NCBI GenBank assembly: GCA_016706405.1
Contig: JADJJT010000003.1
Span: forward strand, 186,001 to 250,000
Length of the DNA stretch: 64,000 nt
Direction of reading: 5' to 3'
From: Sphingobacteriales bacterium
Lineage (GTDB): Bacteria > Bacteroidota > Bacteroidia > Chitinophagales > UBA2359
In this document: in pieces, positions 27,181 through 34,925 of the stretch
How positions within the stretch are numbered: position 1 is the first letter of the stretch
Layout of the letters: each line of letters begins with the position of its first letter
Program-made: the position numbers and the translations under genes
The notes under the pieces: generated by a model
Told to the model about the DNA's origin: nothing
The model's input: only the letters and a program-made list of their open reading frames with translations
The model's database searches: none

Positions 27181-27188
27181 TATCTTTG
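27181..27188 (+). promoter_or_regulatory. -7 box (TATCTTTG) of leuS
   Basis: Consensus TATCTTTG followed by C, 85 bases before the leuS ATG. TTTG at 27162-27165 is 15 bases upstream, short for a -33 element. Confidence 0.7.
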
Positions 27189-27196
27189 CGCAACAA

Positions 27197-27230
27197 CCCT
27201 GCCAGTTTTATCCTCTGGCAGGGTTTTATT
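27197..27230 (+). terminator. Terminator-like hairpin in the leuS leader
   Basis: CCCTGCCAG (27197-27205) pairs perfectly with CTGGCAGGG (27215-27223), followed by TTTTATTT. It lies between the -7 box and the start codon, so it would be the first structure transcribed. It could attenuate leuS or end a short RNA of about 35 bases. Confidence 0.75.
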
Positions 27231-27273
27231 TCGTTTAAAGTTAGCACCTTAGCCATCATTTAAAACTACTATT

Positions 27274-30060
27274 ATGAAAGATTACAATCCGCAGACTATT
27301 GAAGTACATTGGCGGCAATATTGGGAAAAAAACGATATTTACCAAACTAAAAACGAATCTAACAAACCCAAATATTATATCCTTGACATGTTTCCGTACC
27401 CTTCGGGGGCTGGTTTGCATGTAGGCCACCCCTTGGGGTATATTGCCAGTGATATTGTAGCTCGTTTTAAACGCATGAAAGGGTTCAATGTGCTTCATCC
27501 AATGGGGTTTGATGCTTTTGGCTTGCCCGCCGAGCAATACGCCTTAGAAAGCGGGCAACACCCCCAAATAACCCAACAAAAAAGTATAGCTATTTTTAAA
27601 AGTCAATTACAAAACTTAGGACTAAGTTACGATTGGGACCGGAAGCTCAGCACTTGCGACTCAAACTTTTATAAATGGACGCAGTGGATATTTATTCAGT
27701 TATTCAACAGTTGGTATAACAGCAGCACAAATAAAGCCGAATCAATAGACAATTTAATCGAAATATTTAATACTACTGGCTCAACAGCGGTGCAAGCATT
27801 ACACGACAAGCACGAGGCGTTTACTGCCAGCGATTGGCAAAATTACAACAAAACACAACAACAAAATATACTTATGCAGTACCGGTTAGCTTACCGCTCG
27901 TTTACCACGGTAAACTGGTGCGAGGCATTGGGCTGTGTACTGGCTAACGACGAAGTGATTAATGGTGTTTCAGAGCGGGGCGGACATCCGGTAACAAAAA
28001 AGCTAATGCAGCAATGGAATATCCGGATAGAGGCTTATGCCCAACGTTTGTTAGACGATTTAGAAGACCTCGACTGGCCTGTCTCCATGAAAACCATCCA
28101 ACGCAACTGGATTGGCCGCTCAGAAGGGGCAAGTATTTGGTTTGAACTGGCCGAGCCATTACAGGGCGGTTTTGAAATTTTTACCACCCGCCCCGATACT
28201 ATTTTTGGACTTAGTTTTATGGTTTTAGCGCCCGAACATCCGCTTGTAGCAACCATTACCACCCCCGAACAAACCAGCAAAATTAAAGCCTACCAAGCCT
28301 GGACGGATAACCGAAATGATATTGAACGCCAAAGCGAAAAGCAAGTGTCGGGGGTGTTTACGGGCGCGTATGCTTTGCACCCATTTACCGGACAAAAAAT
28401 ACCCATTTGGATTAGCGAATATGTGCTAATGGGTTACGGCACCGGCGCCATTATGGCAGTGCCAAGCGACGACGACCGGGACGAGGCTTTTGCCCTTCAA
28501 TTTAATTTGCCCATTTTGCCAATTATCGACAAAACAGCCTACCCCTACGCAACAAAATCCGATAAAGTTGGCACACTTATCAACTCAGGTTTTATTACCG
28601 GATTAGAAGTTAAAGATGCAATTGAAGCTGTTATTCATCGTCTTGAAACACAAAAAATTGGCTCGCGAATGGTAAATTTTAAACTGCGCGACTGGGGATT
28701 TGGCCGCCAGCGTTACTGGGGCGAACCCATACCAATAGTTTACGACGAGGAAGGAAACCCACAACCACTACCCTATGAGGATTTGCCTTTGTTATTGCCA
28801 AATACTAACGATTTTGAGCCTTCGGGCACTGGCGAATCGCCATTGGCCAAGCTAACAAACTGGGTTAATACGCCACAAGGTCGCCGCGAAACCGATACCA
28901 TGCCGGGCAGCGCAGGCTCGAGCTGGTACTTTTTGCGCTATATGGACGTGCACAACCAACATGCCTTAGCATCGCCCGAAGCTATAAACTATTGGCAAAA
29001 TGTTGATTTTTATGTGGGTGGCGCCGAACATGGCACCGGCCATTTAATATATGCGCGTATGTGGCATAAATTTTTGTATGATTTGGGTATTGTGCCCACC
29101 ATTGAACCCTTTCAGAAATTAGTGAACCAAGGTATGATACAAGGCGTTTCGGCATTAGTTTTCCGGATTAACAATACCAACCAGTACGTTTCTTCCGGAT
29201 TAGCTTCGCAATACCAAACCACCGCGCTGCGCGTTCCGGTACAATTTGTAAACGACAATAACGAATTAAATATCGCACAACTACGCGCATGGCGCAGCGA
29301 ATTTGCCGAGGCCGAATTTATACTTGAAAACAACGAATATATTTGCGGAACTGCCAACGAAAAAATGAGCAAACGCTACCATAATGTGGTAAACCCCGAC
29401 GATATGGTGCGACTATACGGCGCCGATTGTTTTAGAATGTACGAAATGTTTTTAGGACCAATTGAAGACAGCAAACCATGGAACACCAAAAACATTGTTG
29501 GGGTATCGAGGTTTTTGCGCAAATTATGGAGTTTGTTTAATTGTGACGAAGCTGGAAATCCTCAGTTAAGCACCGCTCCGCCCAGTACCGAGTCGCTAAA
29601 GGCTATACATCGCTGCCTCGAAAGGGTGCACAATGATATAGAGCGGTTTAACTTAAATACCTGTGTAAGCCATTATATGATTTGTGTAAATAAATTAGCA
29701 GACGAAAAATGCAGCCATCCGGAAGTATTGCGTTTGCTTACTTTGTCAATAGCTCCGTTTGCCCCCCACCTTGCCGAAGAGCTTTGGTCGAAATTAGGCC
29801 ATGAGCAAGCAGGCAACAGTGTGCATTTGCAAAACTTCCCCAATTTTGACCCCGCCTTCACCCGCGATGATACCAAGCAGTTTCCAATACAAATAAACGG
29901 CAAAATACGCGCTACCCTTGAGTTGCCACTTGGTTTAGACGAGGCTGCCATGAAAACCGCCGTAACCACCCACCCCGATTTACAAAGTTTACTAAGTAAT
30001 GTTAGCATTAAAAAGTTCATATATGTTCCGGGGCGAATTGTAAATTTGTTGGTGGGGTAG
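27274..30060 (+). CDS. leuS: Leucyl-tRNA synthetase
   Basis: Class I aminoacyl-tRNA synthetase charging tRNA-Leu in the cytoplasm. The HIGH motif appears as HVGH in PYPSGAGLHVGHPLGY (about 42-57), the connective (CP1) editing domain lies mid-protein (including FTTRPDTIFGLSFMVLAPEH and GTGAIMAVPSDDDRDE), and the KMSKS motif appears as EKMSKR before YHNVVNPDD. The C-terminal anticodon-binding and tail regions follow. 928 residues against about 860 in E. coli; the excess comes from insertions such as the segment after KWTQWIFIQLFNSW and the one before NEKMSKR, a pattern known from Bacteroidota. Its leader contains an apparent attenuator. Confidence 0.97.
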   Translation: MKDYNPQTIEVHWRQYWEKNDIYQTKNESNKPKYYILDMFPYPSGAGLHVGHPLGYIASDIVARFKRMKGFNVLHPMGFDAFGLPAEQYALESGQHPQITQQKSIAIFKSQLQNLGLSYDWDRKLSTCDSNFYKWTQWIFIQLFNSWYNSSTNKAESIDNLIEIFNTTGSTAVQALHDKHEAFTASDWQNYNKTQQQNILMQYRLAYRSFTTVNWCEALGCVLANDEVINGVSERGGHPVTKKLMQQWNIRIEAYAQRLLDDLEDLDWPVSMKTIQRNWIGRSEGASIWFELAEPLQGGFEIFTTRPDTIFGLSFMVLAPEHPLVATITTPEQTSKIKAYQAWTDNRNDIERQSEKQVSGVFTGAYALHPFTGQKIPIWISEYVLMGYGTGAIMAVPSDDDRDEAFALQFNLPILPIIDKTAYPYATKSDKVGTLINSGFITGLEVKDAIEAVIHRLETQKIGSRMVNFKLRDWGFGRQRYWGEPIPIVYDEEGNPQPLPYEDLPLLLPNTNDFEPSGTGESPLAKLTNWVNTPQGRRETDTMPGSAGSSWYFLRYMDVHNQHALASPEAINYWQNVDFYVGGAEHGTGHLIYARMWHKFLYDLGIVPTIEPFQKLVNQGMIQGVSALVFRINNTNQYVSSGLASQYQTTALRVPVQFVNDNNELNIAQLRAWRSEFAEAEFILENNEYICGTANEKMSKRYHNVVNPDDMVRLYGADCFRMYEMFLGPIEDSKPWNTKNIVGVSRFLRKLWSLFNCDEAGNPQLSTAPPSTESLKAIHRCLERVHNDIERFNLNTCVSHYMICVNKLADEKCSHPEVLRLLTLSIAPFAPHLAEELWSKLGHEQAGNSVHLQNFPNFDPAFTRDDTKQFPIQINGKIRATLELPLGLDEAAMKTAVTTHPDLQSLLSNVSIKKFIYVPGRIVNLLVG

Positions 30061-30262
30061 TACTATTACAGCTTGTATTTAGAATTGGCTTGGAAGGAGT
30101 GAAGGAATGAATCCGTCTAACCAATGCAGAAGGGATTTTATGTTTGTAGAAAGCCCAATAAAAACCGTTTTCTCAACCTTTGAACCCTTTGGGTTCTTAA
30201 AGGTAAAATCCGGAATAAAGTATTAACTACAAACAATATCACAATGTGGTCTCCATTAACCT
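30061..30262. other. Convergent spacer after leuS
   Basis: Contains an imperfect hairpin at about 30176-30204 (ACCTTT, AACCC/GGGTT, AAAGGT) without a T-run on either strand, and one TCCGGA. No clear terminator. Confidence 0.4.
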
Positions 30263-31672
30263 TTATCGAACCACGCCAATTTTATCACTAAAAGTACAAA
30301 TTCCTTTTTTATACACTTTTAGCAGATACACGCCCGTCGGCAAATTGTTTTTAGGGATATTGGCATGTTTGTAAAACTGTTGCTTCCAAACAGCATCGCC
30401 GTTAATATTAAATAAAATACCTTCTAAAATACTTGGTTCGCGCTCGGTATTAATTACAATATTTTGAGGCAGGTTTTTGACACTAATAAACAACTGGGCA
30501 GCAGCAGTTGCGGTGCTGTTTATTTCGGCGTTTGGCAGCAGCCACTCTACGGCGCTGGCAACGTATTTAGCCCAAAATTGTTCGTTATGATTGCCTTCTG
30601 GGTCGGTGGTGTTTTGCAAATTGGCCTCGGCAACGCCCGCCTTTTTTAAGGTATCAATCATTTTGGTAACCGCTTTTACTACCGAGCCATTGTCTTCTTT
30701 ACCACCTGCCAAAAAATAGGTTTTTTGTTGGCCGGTATTGCCTCCTTTTTCGGCTGCATAAGTATAAACTTTATTGCTAAACCACAACGATGGCGAGAAC
30801 ACACCGGCGCGCCCAAACACATCCGGATAGGTTAACGCGCCATACAAACTAATTAACCCTCCCATTGAACTGCCCATTATGGCCGTAAAATTAGCTTCGG
30901 TGCGTGTTCGGAATTGGGCGTCAACATGGGGTTTTAAGGTGTTTACAATAAAATTTATATACTCATCGCCCTCGCCACCACCATATTGCGTATTAATCCA
31001 AGGCGAATATTCGTCAATGCGTTTTGCCTCTCCATTGTCAATACCCACTACAATGCAACCATAATAGCCTTTGTTTTCGAGGTTGGTAAGTGTTTCATCC
31101 ACTTTCCATTCTCCGGCATAACTATAAAATTTATCGAACAGGTTTTGGCCATCTTGCATATAAATAACCGGATAATATTTAGTGCTTGTAGCATAATCTT
31201 GCGGCAAGTACAGCCATATTCGCCTATACCTTTTAAGTTCGGGCATATAAAATAAACTGTCTAAAATTTGAACTTGGGCGTTTGCCGAATGTGAATTTTG
31301 GCTGCCCGCCAAATCAGTCCACGAGGCAATGGTGTTTGTAATTATTTGAGGCGAGCCATTGTACGAAAAACTGCGGTTAGGCAAAAACTCGCCTAATTCG
31401 TTGCCTTCTACTTTTTTCCAGTCGCCGCGTGTAAATTTATACTGGTAGTCGCCATTTTCGGGCAAATTTAGGGTGATGGTATAAGTTTTATCCGGATTTT
31501 GTGTTAATGGTGTGCTGGCAGGGTCCCAGCCATTAAAGCTGCCGGCAATATAAATTATATCGGTTGCAGGTGTGTTTGCGGGTATTTTATCGACAACTAA
31601 ATTAACTTGCGCCTTAGCCGTAGCAAGCGAAAACAAAATGGAAGACAGGAAGAAAAAAGATAATTTACGCAT
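30263..31672 (-). CDS. Secreted esterase with starch-binding-like N-terminal domain and T9SS-type tail
   Basis: Signal peptide about 1-21, then a CBM20/48-like beta sandwich (about 24-105, IAGSFNGWDPASTPL and YQYKFTRGDWKKVE), then an alpha/beta hydrolase of the enterochelin-esterase (Fes/EstD) type. Visible landmarks are RRIWLYLPQDY, PVIYMQDGQNLFD, the nucleophile motif GSSMGG, and a catalytic His likely in EGNHNEQFW. The last 75 residues (from about LFISVKNLPQN to KIGVVR, with LPTGVYLLKVYKKG) resemble a Por secretion tail. 469 residues. It begins only 3 bases after the nnr stop, so the two are cotranscribed. Substrate could be feruloyl or other carbohydrate esters; unproven. Confidence 0.85.
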   Translation of the reverse strand: MRKLSFFFLSSILFSLATAKAQVNLVVDKIPANTPATDIIYIAGSFNGWDPASTPLTQNPDKTYTITLNLPENGDYQYKFTRGDWKKVEGNELGEFLPNRSFSYNGSPQIITNTIASWTDLAGSQNSHSANAQVQILDSLFYMPELKRYRRIWLYLPQDYATSTKYYPVIYMQDGQNLFDKFYSYAGEWKVDETLTNLENKGYYGCIVVGIDNGEAKRIDEYSPWINTQYGGGEGDEYINFIVNTLKPHVDAQFRTRTEANFTAIMGSSMGGLISLYGALTYPDVFGRAGVFSPSLWFSNKVYTYAAEKGGNTGQQKTYFLAGGKEDNGSVVKAVTKMIDTLKKAGVAEANLQNTTDPEGNHNEQFWAKYVASAVEWLLPNAEINSTATAAAQLFISVKNLPQNIVINTEREPSILEGILFNINGDAVWKQQFYKHANIPKNNLPTGVYLLKVYKKGICTFSDKIGVVR

Positions 31673-31675
31673 ATT

Positions 31676-33224
31676 TTATTTAATACAAATGTGGTCAATA
31701 AGTTCGCGGGCAATGATATTGTGCAATTTTAAATGGGCTGCATCGCCGGCTTTGCCATGAAAAAAAACGCCCAAACATATTGCCTCGTTGGGCAAATAGC
31801 CTTGCGCTAAAAACGAAGCAATCATACCGGTTAATACATCCCCGCTTCCGGCGGTTGCCATGTAGGGGTTTCCGGTACTGTTAAAAACAAGTTTTTCATC
31901 CGGAAAAGCGATGCAAGTATGCGCCCCCTTCAAGGCGATATATATTTTATGTTTCGAGGCGATTTTTTGTAGTTCAGCCAATCGGTCAAAGTCGTTGTCG
32001 GGGGTATGCGGCAGCAAGCGGTGAAACTCGCCCCAGTGAGGTGTAAGCAAACTGTTGGGCGGCACCAAATTAATAAGGTTATGTTTGGCTATTAGGTTAA
32101 TGGCATCGGCATCAATTAACAGGGGTTTGTTATTTTCTGTAGCCCATTGCAGTAATTGTTGTAGTAAATTTGCCGTTTGTGGGTTTTGGCCTAATCCGGG
32201 ACCTATGGCAATTACATTAAAATTTTGTAAAAATTCGGCATTGGGAAGATTGGCAAGGTGCGTATGGCAATCGTCGGTTTTTACCATACATTCAGGGATG
32301 GCTGTTTGTAAGGCCGTGTAGCCTATTGCCGGAATATAGGCTGTTACCAAACCTGCGCCTGTTTTTAAACAAGCTTTTGATGCCAATATTGCTGCTCCCA
32401 TTAAACCGTTTGAGCCGGCAATAATTAGTACGCGCCCGTTATTGCCTTTGTGGGCAAATTTATTGCGAGGTTGCAGCGTTTTGGCGATATAATTTTGGGT
32501 AAGGTAGAAATAATTTGCAGTTACATTTTGTAAAAATAAGGGGTGCAAACCAATATCTACAACCTGCCATTGGCCAACAAACCTGTGGTTTTGAGGCAAC
32601 AAAAAAGCTAATTTTACCGTTTGAAAACTGATGGTATAGGTGGCTTTTACTATAAAAGCGTTGTCGGGGGTGTGTTGATTGGCAAACAAGCCCGAAGGCA
32701 GGTCAATGGCTACGGTAATGGCATTGCTGTTATTGATATGCGTTATTAGATTGGCATAAAATCCGGATAAAATAGGGCGGTTTAAGCCCGTGCCAAATAA
32801 GGCATCAATAATAATTTCATCCGGATTAAATTCCGGAAAAGAGGCTGTTGCATCATTGGCATCTGAATTAAATTTTTCAAAAAAAATGGGATTGTGGTTG
32901 TCCGTATTTTGACTTGTAATTTTGTCGTAATAAAAGGAAAAATCGTTCGGGTGGCTGTTTGCCAAAAAAAATACTGACGCGGACTTTAAATCCGGTAAGT
33001 TTTAATAAATAGGCCACACACAAACCATCTCCTCCGTTATTTCCGGTAGTGGCTAATATATGAACAGGTTTGTCGTTGGTGTTATTGACGCATGGGAGTT
33101 GTAAGAATAGGTTAAAAAAAGCCGTTGCAGCCCTCTCCATCAACAAGTAACTTGCAATGGGTTCGTTGGCAATGGTATAGGCATCGGCCTGTTGTAGTTG
33201 GGTAGTTGTTAGTATTTTTTGCAA
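31676..33224 (-). CDS. nnr: Bifunctional NAD(P)H-hydrate epimerase/dehydratase, interrupted by a frameshift
   Basis: Repairs hydrated NAD(P)H: the N-terminal domain epimerises NADHX and the C-terminal kinase-like domain dehydrates it with ADP. Frame 1 (33224 to about 32970) begins from a TTG codon with the usual KILTTTQLQQADAYTI, LMERAA and GNNGGDG (61-67). Frame 2 continues with DALFGTGLNRPI, VAIDLPSG and the dehydratase landmarks RVLIIAGSNGLMGAA, AIGPGLG, TPHWGEFHRLL and TAGSGDVLTGMI. The switch lies in a run of eight T on the minus strand (32964-32971); dropping one T fuses the parts into 515 residues, the normal length. Likely an indel error. Operon with the esterase downstream. Confidence 0.9.
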
Positions 33225-33273
33225 CGAACAGAGTTTTTTTAAATTAGATGCACCTTATTTAGGCAGCAAATCA

Positions 33274-33987
33274 TTAGTTAGGATTAATAATTTTTAGACT
33301 ATCGGCTTTTATTTTTTTGTTTTTAAGCATTTCGAGTTGTTGCGCCTTACTATAAGGGTTGGCTTCGTGTCCATCATTATCATCTCCTTCATTTAGACTG
33401 TTATTGGTTTCAGCGTTTTTGGGCGGAAAACCAAAATTTATTGCCGAGCCACCGTATTTTGCCGGATCGCTGTATTTATTTTTTACTGCCTCGCTGACTT
33501 TTACTTTTGCGCAGTCCTCGCAATTGGGGTCAATTTGGGGTGCGGTAGTTGCCGTATTCGAGCCGTCTGGTTGAGGCGAGTTAATTTTTACGTTGGTATA
33601 GGCATCGCGAGTTTTCGAAAAAACGACTTTATTGGCATGTACCGCTACAATTTTATACCCCATACGTGTTAGGTCGTGAAAAATTTCGTCGTAATTAAGC
33701 ATATTGGGCTCAGCTGTTACCCGAACAAGTTTGTCTAACACATCTATTTTACAGTCAAGAACTCCAACCAACGAGCGCAAATAGGCTTCAATTTTTGTAG
33801 CATCGGCGGCGGTAAACAGTTGCAAGCGAACATTATGTTCATATTTTCGAATTAAAAAACGGACATGTTCTTTTTCCTCTTCAGTAATAACTGCTTTTGA
33901 GGTTTCGTTGGCAGCGTTAGTTTGGGCATATAATATTGGAGTAGGTATGAATCCGAACAGGGCTAAAATAAAAAGATAGGTTTTCAT
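33274..33987 (-). CDS. Hypothetical secreted protein
   Basis: No family recognised with certainty. The ATG at 33987 is chosen because it opens a signal peptide (MKTYLFILALFG ... LYAQ) and avoids overlap with the upstream gene. Residues about 40-125 look folded and include IEAYLRSLVGVLDCKIDVL and YDEIFHDLTRMGYKIVAV, a beta-alpha-beta pattern like the ferredoxin-like HMA fold, here without the CxxC metal site. A CEDC pair follows, then a Lys/Asn-rich tail. 237 residues. It sits 22 bases after a DUF3298-like gene and 49 bases before nnr, all minus strand, so a shared operon is likely. Confidence 0.6.
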   Translation of the reverse strand: MKTYLFILALFGFIPTPILYAQTNAANETSKAVITEEEKEHVRFLIRKYEHNVRLQLFTAADATKIEAYLRSLVGVLDCKIDVLDKLVRVTAEPNMLNYDEIFHDLTRMGYKIVAVHANKVVFSKTRDAYTNVKINSPQPDGSNTATTAPQIDPNCEDCAKVKVSEAVKNKYSDPAKYGGSAINFGFPPKNAETNNSLNEGDDNDGHEANPYSKAQQLEMLKNKKIKADSLKIINPN

Positions 33988-34009
33988 AATTAATTTGGTG
34001 TGTTTATTG

Positions 34010-34780
34010 TTATTCGATGGGCTTTGCAAGTATGGTTAGCAATTCGGGCAGCACAATTGTTTTGATGCTGTCTAAAGGTATTGTCAGCCAAACGCCATCA
34101 TTAGCCACCGACTGTCCTATGTCCACGGCTTCGTAATGAATGCGCAAAGATGACTGCGCAAGAGTAAAATTACTAAAATTATAGGAATTAGGGGTAGTAC
34201 TTGCCGCTATTTTTCTTTCATTTATTTTTGTTTCGTCTAAGGCAGTATTTTCGGCAATTTGTTGTTGACAATAATAGCTTAATTTTTGCAAAGAAGAATC
34301 ATTGACATATATCAAATCGCTTAGTGCTAATTTTTTTCCGGAGATCCAATCAAAAACGAATCCTTTTTGTTCCATCCGGACTTTGGGTAATGCTGGGTCT
34401 TCATATTCGGCAATTAACCGAAACCCAAAATATTTATCAGCTAAAACTTCAACATCGTAGCGAAGTGTAATTTTGCTAACTTTATTTTTATAAATATTTG
34501 GCGATACTTTAGCGGCTGTATTTACATCGTCAAAAAACTGATTTACAATACTATCGGCAATTTCTTGTATTGCAATATTGTATAAATTTGTATTTGTTGT
34601 TACGCGCAGACGCGGATATTCGGCTCGTGCTTCAATTTTTGGATCTGTATTTGAGCGGTTTATAATGGCGGTTTGTACTTCGGGCTTTTTAATAATGGTT
34701 TGTTGTACCGAAGCAGAACAAGCTGCAAAACGAAGCAAAAAGCCAACACTAACTATAACAAAACAAAGATTATTAAACAT
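34010..34780 (-). CDS. Putative DUF3298/RsiV-type lipoprotein or exported protein
   Basis: Signal region at 1-21 (LLRFAACSAS; AAC could be a lipobox with Cys20). The body has the two-part pattern of DUF4163/DUF3298 proteins: YPRLRVTTNTNLYNIAIQE and IVNQFFDDV early on, then VFDWISGKKLALSDLIYVN, LAQSSLRIHYE and VWLTIPLDSIKTIVLP at the end. Related domains occur in RsiV anti-sigma factors, where they bind lysozyme, and in many proteins of unknown role. 256 residues. First gene of the probable operon to the esterase; a good promoter precedes it. Confidence 0.6.
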   Translation of the reverse strand: MFNNLCFVIVSVGFLLRFAACSASVQQTIIKKPEVQTAIINRSNTDPKIEARAEYPRLRVTTNTNLYNIAIQEIADSIVNQFFDDVNTAAKVSPNIYKNKVSKITLRYDVEVLADKYFGFRLIAEYEDPALPKVRMEQKGFVFDWISGKKLALSDLIYVNDSSLQKLSYYCQQQIAENTALDETKINERKIAASTTPNSYNFSNFTLAQSSLRIHYEAVDIGQSVANDGVWLTIPLDSIKTIVLPELLTILAKPIE

Positions 34781-34807
34781 TTATTAGTGCTTTTAACTAC
34801 TTTGGGG

Positions 34808-34839
34808 CAAAATTATGTATGCTTGTAATAAGGCACAAA
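34808..34839 (-). promoter_or_regulatory. Promoter of the DUF3298-like gene operon
   Basis: Minus-strand TTTG (34836-34839) and TAATTTTG (34808-34815) are 20 bases apart, close to consensus. The start codon lies 27 bases downstream. Confidence 0.7.
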
Positions 34840-34925
34840 AAGTTTGCCTATTTTGGCATTTTAGTACAATTTGAACCTAAATTATAAGTTGTCCACAAAA
34901 ATAGTATTTTCGGCCATCATTTTCG

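Larger units (their letters stand above)
26995..27273. other. Divergent spacer between murB and leuS
   Basis: Carries the leuS promoter and a terminator-like hairpin, both listed separately. No clear murB promoter was found. Confidence 0.5.

Noticed and set aside
30176..30204. Terminator of leuS
   Set aside because: The imperfect hairpin has no T-run on either strand.
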